A stretch of 50,108 nucleotides of DNA from a virus: positions 1-50,108 of the IMG/VR virus record IMGVR_UViG_3300023223_000822. One strand, written 5' to 3'. Position numbers and translations under genes: made by a program. Shown here in pieces: positions 1 to 5,915 of the stretch. Below the pieces are notes generated by a model. The model searched no databases. It was not told where the DNA came from and was given only the letters and a program-made list of their open reading frames with translations. Position 1 is the stretch's first letter. Every line of letters starts with the position of its first letter.

Positions 1-121
1 CCTCCGTTAGTGCTCCGTTAGTCCTCCGTTAGTCCGGCGTTAGTCCTCCGTTAGTCCTCCGTTAGTCCGGCGTTAGTCCTCCGTTAGTCCTCCGTTAGTC
101 CGGCGTTAGTCCTCCGTTAGT
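1..121. repeat. 11-nt tandem repeat, 11 copies
   Basis: Eleven head-to-tail units, mostly CCTCCGTTAGT with variants CCGGCGTTAGT and GCTCCGTTAGT. From unit 3 the order CCTCC, CCGGC, CCTCC repeats as a 33-nt higher-order unit. Read on the coding (minus) strand each unit is ACTAACGGAGG, so most carry a perfect Shine-Dalgarno core (GGAGG) and a TAA. Because 11 is not a multiple of 3, TAA falls in all three frames within three units, so the array cannot be read through. It starts inside the 3' end of a duplicated small gene and may continue beyond the window edge. There are no spacers, so it is not a CRISPR. Confidence 0.95.
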
Positions 122-183
122 GCCAGCTTATTGAGATCACTGAGTCTTTTGATCGTCTCTTCGATAGCTTGGGATAGTTTCAT
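106..183 (-). CDS. 25-aa truncated paralogue running into the tandem repeat
   Basis: ATG at 183 overlaps the upstream gene's TGA (ATGA). The first 20 residues, MKLSQAIEETIKRLSDLNKL, match the N-terminus of the gene at 478-681 (KLSQAIEETIKRLDNLNKL), so this is a duplicated copy. After those residues the reading frame enters the 11-nt repeat, adds ALTED and stops at its first TAA. I read it as a broken or shortened duplicate; whether the 25-aa peptide is used is unknown. The upstream GGCAAGG is a weak ribosome binding site. Confidence 0.6.
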   Translation of the reverse strand: MKLSQAIEETIKRLSDLNKLALTED

Positions 184-350
184 GTTCGTCTAGCCTTGCC
201 TAAAGCCCGTCTACGACGTCGTTCTCTCCGCTTCAGGTGTTGTCCGCCCGGTATTGTGTTCGTGTTAAAACCCAACTCACAGTGGTCACAGTAACCGGGA
301 CCCCATCTTGATTGGATTATTCCGGTGTCCTGGCAGTGGTCACATTTCAC
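180..350 (-). CDS. 56-aa zinc-ribbon protein
   Basis: GTG start, with an in-frame TAG two codons upstream and GGAG 11 nt before the start. The start overlaps the upstream TGA (GTGA) and the stop overlaps the next ATG (ATGA). Two CxxC pairs (C3/C6 and C21/C24) make a small zinc ribbon, followed by a very basic tail rich in arginine (about residues 40-56). A nucleic-acid-binding or protein-binding peptide is the obvious guess; I do not recognise the family. Confidence 0.75.
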   Translation of the reverse strand: MKCDHCQDTGIIQSRWGPGYCDHCELGFNTNTIPGGQHLKRRERRRRRALGKARRT

Positions 351-481
351 GATCTAAACAGCTCCGTGACAGTAGGACTGGCCAAAAGGCCTACCATAAA
401 CATGATAGTCATCCCACCTAGAACCCAGAGACATCCATCTAGAAAGTTGTGTTTCCTGGCCCAATCACGGTACCATTTCAT
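347..481 (-). CDS. 44-aa single-pass membrane protein
   Basis: ATG 481 overlaps the TGA of the preceding gene (ATGA), and its own TGA overlaps the next GTG. A basic N-terminus (MKWYRDWARKH) precedes one hydrophobic helix, roughly residues 17-34 (CLWVLGGMTIMFMVGLLA), then a short C-terminal tail. The start is preceded by AGAGAAGG. Function unknown. Its position inside an unbroken chain of coupled small genes is the main support for it being real. Confidence 0.7.
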   Translation of the reverse strand: MKWYRDWARKHNFLDGCLWVLGGMTIMFMVGLLASPTVTELFRS

Positions 482-681
482 CCTTCTCTCCTCCGGACTG
501 ATAGTTGTCCATATTCTTCTATTTCAACATCGTCACGGCCGTCAAAGGATCGTAGTTTATGAATAGCACCATCGGCATGGTACATCCCTGTACTTATGTG
601 GTACCGGTATCCCTTTGGTATCAACTTATTGAGATTGTCCAGTCTTTTGATCGTCTCTTCGATAGCTTGAGATAGTTTCAC
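478..681 (-). CDS. 67-aa hypothetical, intact paralogue of the truncated copy
   Basis: I place the start at GTG 681, not at the longer ATG. GTG overlaps the upstream TGA (GTGA), has a strong GGGAGGAT just upstream, and aligns with the first residue of the paralogue at 106-183. The first 20 residues (VKLSQAIEETIKRLDNLNKL) form an amphipathic helix; the rest is polar and ends in RRREG. Function unknown. Confidence 0.75.
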   Translation of the reverse strand: MKLSQAIEETIKRLDNLNKLIPKGYRYHISTGMYHADGAIHKLRSFDGRDDVEIEEYGQLSVRRREG

Positions 682-890
682 GCATCCTCCCAAGCACATT
701 CGTTGGAACAGTAAACCGCGTAGTGGTCCGGAACCAACAGGTTAGGGCAGTCCCCTCTTAAACATTTACGTCCCTTCGGGTGCTCCTTGTCTAGCCATCC
801 ATTGTCTCCGCAAGTACCACACCCATTACCTCCACAGTCGTCACACTGTACTGCTCCCTCGGGCCAAGGCTTCACTTTAGGGATGTTCAC
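678..890 (-). CDS. 70-aa double zinc-finger protein
   Basis: Start chosen at GTG 890, which overlaps the upstream stop (GTGA). Residues 16-29 (CDDCGGNGCGTCGD) resemble the DnaJ-type CxxCxGxG zinc knuckle. A second Cys set, CLRGDC followed by CSNEC, lies in the C-terminal half. Probably a metal-binding accessory protein of the early small-gene cluster; family not identified. Confidence 0.75.
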   Translation of the reverse strand: MNIPKVKPWPEGAVQCDDCGGNGCGTCGDNGWLDKEHPKGRKCLRGDCPNLLVPDHYAVYCSNECAWEDA

Positions 891-1090
891 GGTAAGGAGC
901 TTCCTTTGTGAGCGTGACGGAACCAATGTAATTGTCCAGCTTCTATCGACTCGATGATAAAGGCCCCATGACCATCCTCGTGTGAAATAGCCATTCTGTG
1001 TTTCCTACAGACGTCTACGACCTCGTTGACAAAAGCGTCTATCTTCAGATCTTCCACGTCACTGCTGCGCTTGCTATCCCATCTCTTCAT
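887..1090 (-). CDS. 67-aa conserved phage hypothetical (SHEDGHGAF motif)
   Basis: ATG 1090 overlaps the upstream TGA (ATGA) and is preceded by GGTGGAAG. The core reads IDAFVNEVVDVCRKH then AISHEDGHGAFII, a pattern I associate with small conserved hypothetical proteins in many tailed phages. The His/Glu/Asp-rich turn could bind metal, but no function is known to me. Confidence 0.75.
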   Translation of the reverse strand: MKRWDSKRSSDVEDLKIDAFVNEVVDVCRKHRMAISHEDGHGAFIIESIEAGQLHWFRHAHKGSSLP

Positions 1091-1284
1091 CTTCCACCGT
1101 GCCTGTCTTGCCATCCCTCGGTGGTTCCCTTGATACTGCTCGATTGGACGCTGACTCCCCCTCGCTTACACTCCTCACATCCGGTTCCCATATCTCTTCG
1201 GATCTTACCATCCTTGTTGATCAGGGCGCCACAGTTCTTGCAGCGCTGCGTCCTCTGCTTCTCAGTTAGATACAGACTCTTCAT
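1087..1284 (-). CDS. 65-aa zinc-ribbon protein
   Basis: ATG 1284 has GAGAGG about 8 nt upstream and overlaps the preceding gene by 23 nt. CKNC and CEEC, 17 residues apart, form one four-Cys zinc site in a basic context (INKDGKIRRD). It is one of several mini zinc proteins in this cluster. Function unknown. Confidence 0.75.
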   Translation of the reverse strand: MKSLYLTEKQRTQRCKNCGALINKDGKIRRDMGTGCEECKRGGVSVQSSSIKGTTEGWQDRHGGR

Positions 1285-1438
1285 TCATAGCCTCTCGTAT
1301 TTCCTCGTCAGTGGCTTGAGCGAGCCAGGCTTGCGCCTCTAAGATCTCTTCCACGGGGACCGAGATTATTAGGTCAAATAGAGAGAGTGGGTTGCTCTTC
1401 AGCTGCTGGATCTTCGTCATCAGCTCTTGCGGGGTCAT
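1262..1438 (-). CDS. 58-aa hypothetical
   Basis: ATG 1438 overlaps the upstream TGA (ATGA), which decides the start over a longer unsupported extension. The predicted protein is helical and acidic at the C-terminus (ATDEEIREAMNEESVSN). Nothing recognisable. Confidence 0.65.
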   Translation of the reverse strand: MTPQELMTKIQQLKSNPLSLFDLIISVPVEEILEAQAWLAQATDEEIREAMNEESVSN

Positions 1439-1644
1439 GATAGGAAGTCCGGTATCCACTCTGGAAGAGTCGGTGGTTCGTGTCCACCTGCCACTGCTCC
1501 AATATGGGCGATTGAGAAGGCCAGAAAGAAGGCTCCGAAGCCCAACACCGTCACTAAGAAGACTCCACCAATCAAGTTGGCCATCCACGTTCCCAGAAAC
1601 CTGGCTAAGAGCCTACGCTTCACTGTTGACTTCCGTCCAATCAT
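1435..1644 (-). CDS. 69-aa membrane protein
   Basis: ATG 1644 overlaps the upstream TGA. A basic N-terminus (MIGRKSTVKRR) is followed by a long hydrophobic stretch at about residues 23-52, enough for one long or two short membrane helices, then a Pro-rich tail (PPTLPEWIPDFLS). Inferred to be an inner-membrane protein. A lysis role (holin or spanin-like) is possible but unproven; the endolysin is about 31 kb away. Confidence 0.65.
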   Translation of the reverse strand: MIGRKSTVKRRLLARFLGTWMANLIGGVFLVTVLGFGAFFLAFSIAHIGAVAGGHEPPTLPEWIPDFLS

Positions 1645-1778
1645 GAATCTAAATACCGATACAGCAGAAGGGCTCCATTGATCAGAGCACAAACGAGGGC
1701 TATGGTGGCGAACAACATCGCATTCTCCGCTGCCTTGGTTGCCTTCTCGACCAGCTCTTTCAGTTCCTTTTCGTTCAT
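1641..1778 (-). CDS. 45-aa single-pass membrane protein
   Basis: ATG 1778 overlaps the upstream TGA and the TGA at 1643-1641 overlaps the next ATG. An acidic/basic amphipathic N-terminus (MNEKELKELVEKATKAAE) precedes one helix (about residues 21-40) and a short tail. It resembles its neighbour at 1775-1927 (charged N-terminus, VEKAT/VEEAT, Ala/Ser-rich linker, one helix), so the two may be tandem paralogues. Function unknown. Confidence 0.65.
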   Translation of the reverse strand: MNEKELKELVEKATKAAENAMLFATIALVCALINGALLLYRYLDS

Positions 1779-1927
1779 CCTGATAGGGTCGAACAGACGA
1801 TAAATCCGGCCGCGAAGCCGATCACTAAAGTTAGTGATGTGATCACCATGCTGGCTAGCTTGGCGCTTCTTGTCGCCTCCTCAACCAGATAGATCGGTTC
1901 TTGTTCACCCAAGTCAAGGTCGTTCAT
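1775..1927 (-). CDS. 50-aa single-pass membrane protein
   Basis: ATG 1927 has AAGGAGAG about 8 nt upstream, a good ribosome binding site lying inside the end of the preceding gene. N-terminus MNDLDLGEQEPIYLVEEAT, then a hydrophobic helix at about residues 27-46 and a short tail. Likely paralogue of the gene at 1641-1778. Function unknown. Confidence 0.7.
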   Translation of the reverse strand: MNDLDLGEQEPIYLVEEATRSAKLASMVITSLTLVIGFAAGFIVCSTLSG

Positions 1928-2159
1928 TCTTAGCTCTCCTTCCGGTCCTCTGTCTCAGTCGATGAAATTGGTACTCCATGTCTCTTAATACCCAAACGCC
2001 ACCCACTGCTTCAACAGTCTTAGGGCAAGACTCTTGGAACGGATAGAACATCTCACTTAAACCTCTCGCCAAACTCGGTGTTACCTCGTAGACATCCGCG
2101 GGAGGTTGGTATTCCTCGTCCACTACCTCTAGGAGGTCCCTCAAACTCACTTCATCCAT
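1914..2159 (-). CDS. 81-aa protein with N-terminal SLRDLLEV motif
   Basis: The start is either ATG 2159 or GTG 2150; GTG 2150 makes a GTGA overlap with the upstream stop and begins directly at VSLRDLLEVVDEE. This is one of the shared N-terminal motifs (SL-basic-x-LL-x-V/I-acidic) found in seven proteins here. The rest is mixed alpha/beta with a basic C-terminus (RLRQRTGRRAKNERP). No known domain. Confidence 0.7.
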   Translation of the reverse strand: MDEVSLRDLLEVVDEEYQPPADVYEVTPSLARGLSEMFYPFQESCPKTVEAVGGVWVLRDMEYQFHRLRQRTGRRAKNERP

Positions 2160-2500
2160 CTAGCGACTACTTTCGATACCCCGGTGATTACCATGTCCTT
2201 AAAACGGACCTTCAGGGTCGGCTCCTTCAGCTCCGAATGCACGTCACTAATCCTAGTTGTGTCCACTGGTAGGTCTGTGAGGTTTGTAAACACCAGGTCG
2301 TCTAGGCTCTCGATTGGGTGGTTTGCGACCATAAGCTCTATAGCCTCCGTAGCTACTAGTTCACCCACAGCGTTGATGTCGGCCACATCCGAAAAGATTA
2401 GTGTTGCCGTCCCTTCTTCCAACTTCGGTTCTTCCGGCAGGTCTGGTGGATCCTCGACGTGAAGAAGGTCAAATAAAGTCGTCCCACTCGTCTTCTTCAA
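2147..2500 (-). CDS. 117-aa protein, TTG start, N-terminal LFDLLHVEDPP motif
   Basis: The start codon is TTG at 2500 with GGAG spaced 7 nt upstream, inside the preceding gene. The TTG is supported because it places the shared motif TLFDLLHVEDPPDLPEEP at residues 8-25. The remainder has an acidic beta-rich look (TATLIFSDVADINAVGEL). Function unknown. It belongs with the other motif-carrying proteins at 1914, 2469, 3008, 6922, 7425 and 7865. Confidence 0.75.
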   Translation of the reverse strand: MKKTSGTTLFDLLHVEDPPDLPEEPKLEEGTATLIFSDVADINAVGELVATEAIELMVANHPIESLDDLVFTNLTDLPVDTTRISDVHSELKEPTLKVRFKDMVITGVSKVVARWMK

Positions 2501-2768
2501 AGTGATACTCCAAAAGTAGTTGTTTTCTTTCGTTGGGAACAGACTTCAATTTCCATTGTCCCCTTGGGGTAGGGATAATGTGCTCCTTCCCCGGTTCATG
2601 CTTCCCAAACATGGCTTCTCCATCCTCTAGAGAGAGGACACCAAGCTCCTCCAGAGCTATAACGTGCTCCTCCAGTACTACTTTAGACCAATCTATTCGT
2701 TCTAACTCAAACTTCGGTTCCTCAAAGTTAAGAAGGTCTTTTAGGGAATCAGGTGTCGGGGTCTTCAT
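2469..2768 (-). CDS. 99-aa protein with SLKDLLNFEEP motif; paralogue of 3008-3289
   Basis: ATG 2768 has GAGGGG 7 nt upstream and overlaps the upstream gene by 20 nt. SLKDLLNFEEP occupies residues 8-18. The segment LEELGVLSLEDGEAMFG matches FKESGFMTVAEAELIFG in the gene at 3008-3289, and both then carry a beta-rich PxxGxWKL/AGTHKWVF segment, so they are diverged paralogues. Function unknown. Confidence 0.75.
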   Translation of the reverse strand: MKTPTPDSLKDLLNFEEPKFELERIDWSKVVLEEHVIALEELGVLSLEDGEAMFGKHEPGKEHIIPTPRGQWKLKSVPNERKQLLLEYHFEEDEWDDFI

Positions 2769-2994
2769 TTTGCCCCTCAAAAAGCAGGGCCTTGATCTCT
2801 TCGAGTTTGTCCGGCGATAATCCTTGTTTCTTCACTATTTCAAAGATCGCGTGCTTCAATCTCTCAATGTCCCCTTGAGCCTGTCGAAGGTCATTAACAG
2901 CTCTAACCACATTCCTCCTTGAGCTAACTACCGGGAGTGCCAGAAGAACTAAAACCACCATGGTGGCCAACATCCAAAACTGTGGTTCAGTCAT
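2749..2994 (-). CDS. 81-aa membrane-anchored coiled-coil protein
   Basis: ATG 2994 is preceded by GAGGAGAAGGG. Residues 8-24 (MLATMVVLVLLALPVVS) form a membrane helix. Residues 28-72 are a charged helix with heptad spacing (VVRAVNDLRQAQGDIERLKH). The layout resembles small phage membrane proteins of the i-spanin type, but there is no outer-membrane partner here, so I leave the function open. Confidence 0.7.
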   Translation of the reverse strand: MTEPQFWMLATMVVLVLLALPVVSSRRNVVRAVNDLRQAQGDIERLKHAIFEIVKKQGLSPDKLEEIKALLFEGQNEDPDT

Positions 2995-3007
2995 CCCTTC
3001 TCCTCAA

Positions 3008-3289
3008 CTACCATGGCGGAAGCTTACCGTCATCTAGGTTATACCTTAGCTTGGATCGGTGCGTCCTCACGTAACCCGGCTCTACAGCTCCGTGTATGGT
3101 AAACACCCACTTGTGAGTTCCAGCCTCTTCAAACACAGGGACTCGGGCTCCTGCCACCCTTTCGAGTGGTCCAAAGATCAACTCCGCCTCAGCTACCGTC
3201 ATGAAACCTGATTCCTTGAATTCATCCCACTTCCGCTTCTTCCGCAAAAGGGGGTCTTCTATCTTCAGAAGATCTCCCAGGTTTTTCAT
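3008..3289 (-). CDS. 93-aa protein with MKNLGDLLKIEDP motif
   Basis: ATG 3289 has AAGGAG upstream and gives the N-terminus MKNLGDLLKIEDPLLRKK, another copy of the shared motif. A longer 116-aa reading frame exists, but both the ribosome binding site and the motif point to 3289. It is paralogous to 2469-2768 through the (L/F)xExGxxxxxxxExxFG segment. Function unknown. Confidence 0.75.
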   Translation of the reverse strand: MKNLGDLLKIEDPLLRKKRKWDEFKESGFMTVAEAELIFGPLERVAGARVPVFEEAGTHKWVFTIHGAVEPGYVRTHRSKLRYNLDDGKLPPW

Positions 3290-3296
3290 GGCTCCT

Positions 3297-3587
3297 TCAA
3301 TTCCTCCGCATCCTCGCAATATCGGTAGCGTCCTCTTTACCCAAAACCGGTATAGCATTCGACTTGTGCATCGTGGCGATACCCATTACCAAAGTTCCTG
3401 TGTAGGTCTGCTTCTGTCGTGGCGGAGATGTTGCTTGAGTAGTTGAAACTCTGCTTGGGTACTGGCTAGCATCCGGAGCCCAGTGAGGGGCCTTGTACGA
3501 AGGCATTGTTGGGCTCTCTGTCCCACCGAGACGATCGAACCTGGAGTGCAGAGCAGCGTAGTCAAAAGAAGTGTTCTTCCGAGTCAA
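3297..3587 (-). CDS. 96-aa conserved phage hypothetical (GIATMHKSN type), TTG start
   Basis: TTG 3587 has AAGGAG with a 7-nt spacer; the nearby ATG 3592 is out of frame and stops at once. Residues 62-96 (YTGTLVMGIATMHKSNAIPV, then EDATDIARMRRN) match a short C-terminal module I recall in small hypothetical proteins of many unrelated tailed phages. The N-terminal half is low in structure. Role unknown. Confidence 0.75.
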   Translation of the reverse strand: MTRKNTSFDYAALHSRFDRLGGTESPTMPSYKAPHWAPDASQYPSRVSTTQATSPPRQKQTYTGTLVMGIATMHKSNAIPVLGKEDATDIARMRRN

Positions 3588-3588
3588 G

Positions 3589-3759
3589 TCATGACTCCTT
3601 CAATTCTCTCCCCTTCAAAAGGATCCAGCGGACATAGGCGAAGGACGCGATCACAAGGAAGATAAGGGCTTCCAGCTGCCAGGGCATGTCTCTTGGGTAG
3701 AAGTCGTAGAGTACTGCTACTCCCAAGGTACAGCCAAGGTGGTGGGTAGAGGCTTTCAC
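3589..3759 (-). CDS. 56-aa single-pass membrane protein
   Basis: GTG 3759 overlaps the upstream TGA (GTGA). A hydrophobic segment at about residues 28-48 (QLEALIFLVIASFAYVRWILL) is flanked by charges; the tail is KGRELKES. Too short for standard gene calling but fully consistent with the coupled-gene pattern. Function unknown. Confidence 0.65.
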   Translation of the reverse strand: MKASTHHLGCTLGVAVLYDFYPRDMPWQLEALIFLVIASFAYVRWILLKGRELKES

Positions 3760-3959
3760 ACTTTTAGCTTAAGGGTTCCTTCCCTCCTGTTCTTCTTCCG
3801 AAGTTCTTTGGCAATTTGCATTTCAACTAACACTGCCCGTTCCTCCACTGTCAATAGGGAGCACTCTTTAATCGACTCTCTCAAGTGTATACTTGATTGA
3901 TCCAAGTACGCCTTACACTCCGGACATCTTTTGTTCTTCTGGAAGCGGAAATCACTCAT
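3756..3959 (-). CDS. 67-aa small protein with a CxxC pair and basic tail
   Basis: ATG 3959, with a weak AAAGAG upstream. CPEC at residues 12-15 and a lone later Cys suggest at most half a zinc site, or dimeric metal binding. The C-terminal 20 residues are strongly basic (AKELRKKNRREGTLKLKV). Function unknown. The about 90 nt upstream (3960-4053) carry only very short frames. Confidence 0.65.
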   Translation of the reverse strand: MSDFRFQKNKRCPECKAYLDQSSIHLRESIKECSLLTVEERAVLVEMQIAKELRKKNRREGTLKLKV

Positions 3960-4053
3960 TTTGCTCTTTACTTCGACGTTAAGATGAGCTGGCCGGATTG
4001 GTCACCGGTCCAGGCTAAGCCCTACGTACAGTGCTCCGACCAACCCAAATCGA

Positions 4054-5043
4054 TCATTCCAGTTCCTCTTCTGCTCTTTCTAAATACCCTTCTGCCCGTT
4101 CTTTGACTTCCTGCCTAGCGTTGGCCTCTTTGATCATCTGACCCGGATCCTGGACCTCCAGGGCGACCCCCTTCAGGGTACTCATAAACTGGACCATCTT
4201 CTGTTCTTCTTCCCTCTTTTCCTCGTGCCTCTCGGTGTCAATGAGTTCTTCGATTGGGGGAAGCTTGGGCCGCAGTACATTGAATTTAATAGAGCCGCTC
4301 TTGTCCTCCACTCCGCTTCCTGTTTCGAACTCAAGGACTCCGGCGGAAGGGCGTCGTCGTAGATCATTAGCGTGGGCGCCAGTCCTCGTAATTGACCCGT
4401 GGCTGACATAAATCTTACCAGCGATCTCTCGAATTCCTTGGTCTTCGTGGTGGTGCCCGATAACGTAGACGTCAGCTTCCCCAGAGCCGAGGACATCCGG
4501 TCCGTAGATTGGTTCACCAAAAAAGTCGCCACTCTGGCTTCCAAACCAGAAATGTCCCACTGCGACAAGAGTATCCCCATGAGCCTTAAGTGCTCTCGTT
4601 GGCTCGGCTTGTCCGTGATGAAAAGAAGCTCCCGCAATCCGGACTCTTCGTCCCTCTTTCTCGATGACATAGTCGTTATCGTCCAGTAGGTGGTACAGCC
4701 CCGCCTCGATCAGGATACCGAGTGGTTGTCCCTCCAGCCCCTTCTCTATAGATCCATACAATATATCGTGGTTCCCCGCTATCCCTACGTTTGCCATCCC
4801 TGCTTCTTGGATCTTCTTCATGATCCTCATAACCTGCCGGATGAAAGAAAGGGGGTTTCTTGAGGAACTCTTCAGGTGGAAAATATCTCCGCCCCAAACA
4901 AAAGCGTCGACCTCATTCTTTATAGCCCAGTCTATGACTTTGTTGACCGATCCCTGCAAAACTTCCCAGTAGTCCATCTTGTATGATGCCGGTGAATGAG
5001 CACACAAATGGGGGTCCAGAATCGTTACTATTTTTATTGTCAT
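4054..5043 (-). CDS. SbcD/Mre11-like metallophosphoesterase
   Basis: A 329-aa calcineurin-like phosphoesterase. Metal-site motifs appear in order: D10-P-H12, GGDIFH (D53, H56), GNHD (residues 90-93), a His after GASFHHG, and IGHHHED near residue 197. This is the Mre11/SbcD nuclease layout (Mn-dependent DNA end processing), and the C-terminal about 70 residues form a charged helix. No SbcC/Rad50 partner is visible in the window; a stand-alone phage nuclease or a phosphodiesterase are both possible. The stop is followed at once by small genes. Confidence 0.85.
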   Translation of the reverse strand: MTIKIVTILDPHLCAHSPASYKMDYWEVLQGSVNKVIDWAIKNEVDAFVWGGDIFHLKSSSRNPLSFIRQVMRIMKKIQEAGMANVGIAGNHDILYGSIEKGLEGQPLGILIEAGLYHLLDDNDYVIEKEGRRVRIAGASFHHGQAEPTRALKAHGDTLVAVGHFWFGSQSGDFFGEPIYGPDVLGSGEADVYVIGHHHEDQGIREIAGKIYVSHGSITRTGAHANDLRRRPSAGVLEFETGSGVEDKSGSIKFNVLRPKLPPIEELIDTERHEEKREEEQKMVQFMSTLKGVALEVQDPGQMIKEANARQEVKERAEGYLERAEEELE

Positions 5044-5274
5044 TTACGTTTGCTTTGGACTTAGTCCCATATACGTATTTCGATAAATGTCTTTGATCTT
5101 CTCTAACTGGGCATCTGAAAACTTATCTTGATCGGCTACACTAAATAGGAACTCCACTTCCCACTCTGTGAACTCAGCTATCTCCACATCATCCAGGAGT
5201 TCTGCCAGCTTCTCCTTGGCATCCTCCTGCTCTCCAACAAAGTCACTCTCTCCGAACCCTACTTCGTCACCCAT
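5044..5274 (-). CDS. 76-aa acidic phage hypothetical
   Basis: It abuts the phosphoesterase start with no gap. It is very acidic, with a helical C-terminal module (FTEWEVEFLFSVADQDKFSD then QLEKIKDIY), a pattern typical of short phage hypotheticals. Upstream AAAGAAG is a weak ribosome binding site. KLAELLDDVEIAEF vaguely recalls the shared LL motif but lacks the Pro and is not N-terminal. Function unknown. Confidence 0.7.
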   Translation of the reverse strand: MGDEVGFGESDFVGEQEDAKEKLAELLDDVEIAEFTEWEVEFLFSVADQDKFSDAQLEKIKDIYRNTYMGLSPKQT

Positions 5275-5611
5275 ACTTCTTTAGGTCCCTTTGTACAATC
5301 TCCTCCGCCCGTTGCTCGATACCCCAAATGTCCTCGCCTCGTGCTATTTTCATAACCGAAGAGCGCCCTAGGAAGTCTATGACGACTGCCTGACCGCTCT
5401 GGTGAACCTCAATGAATTGGATGGTTGAAGGTGTACCCTTCTTGTCGGTACGAGTGTACCACATCGATTGGTCATGAGTACCATAAGCGAACTCTCCAAT
5501 AAAGTCGAGTTCAAGCTCTGGCTCCTCCTTTCTACGCCTCCACCTTCGAATTGTCACCAATTCTACCAGACTGGGTAGCAGTCGCTGCAGTAAGTGAGAC
5601 AAACGGCCCAT
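5267..5611 (-). CDS. 114-aa hypothetical overlapping its neighbour by 80 nt
   Basis: ATG 5611 has GGAG with a 7-nt spacer, so I keep it although the gene then overlaps 5532-5915 by 80 nt. GTG 5557 (VTIRRWRRRKEEPELELDF) is the alternative. An N-terminal leucine-rich amphipathic stretch and an Arg cluster are followed by a small beta domain (FIEVHQSGQAVVIDFLGRSS). Function unknown. Confidence 0.6.
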   Translation of the reverse strand: MGRLSHLLQRLLPSLVELVTIRRWRRRKEEPELELDFIGEFAYGTHDQSMWYTRTDKKGTPSTIQFIEVHQSGQAVVIDFLGRSSVMKIARGEDIWGIEQRAEEIVQRDLKKYG

Positions 5612-5915
5612 TCTTTCTCTCCGTTATCGCGTACACTCCTTGTTGCCCTGCTATCCGCTCGATACTCTTCTTCCGAGTCATGCGGTGTAGGGTAGCCACC
5701 ATTTGTTGTCGGGTCACTTCAAGTTCCGTCTTTCTCCAGTACCTGACCAGAAGTTGGTCTAAAGATGCTGCTCCTCCGTTCTCTGTCAGGACTTCTAGTA
5801 TCACTTGGTGTCTCTTCGCTCCGGCGAACTTCAGCTCCTGGAGTACAGAAAGGGGGAGATCTTCTAACTCCTCATCCTCCAGGCTAAAGCTTATGCCCCT
5901 GATATCAACCATCAC
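5532..5915 (-). CDS. Winged-helix DNA-binding protein
   Basis: 127 aa; GTG 5915 overlaps the upstream TGA, and ATG 5912 follows immediately. Residues 36-98 (HQVILEVLTENGGAASLDQL, then YWRKTELEVTRQQMVATLHR and QGVYAI) form a compact winged helix with a terminal wing strand. Such domains are common in phage regulators. The acidic N-terminus and Ser/Thr-rich tail look flexible. Likely a transcription regulator; target unknown. Confidence 0.7.
   Translation of the reverse strand: MMVDIRGISFSLEDEELEDLPLSVLQELKFAGAKRHQVILEVLTENGGAASLDQLLVRYWRKTELEVTRQQMVATLHRMTRKKSIERIAGQQGVYAITERKNGPFVSLTAATATQSGRIGDNSKVEA

Noticed and set aside
1-121. CRISPR array
   Set aside because: Units are 11 nt and directly joined with no spacers.
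3960-4053. Tiny frames between the phosphoesterase and the 67-aa gene (an 11-aa ATGA frame, an 8-aa GTGA frame, and a hydrophobic GLVGALYVGLSLDR frame)
   Set aside because: No start with a ribosome binding site for the hydrophobic frame and the others are too short; possibly the remnant of a frameshifted membrane peptide.
4182-4670. 162-aa minus-strand frame inside the phosphoesterase
   Set aside because: Shadow of the gene with all metallophosphoesterase motifs.
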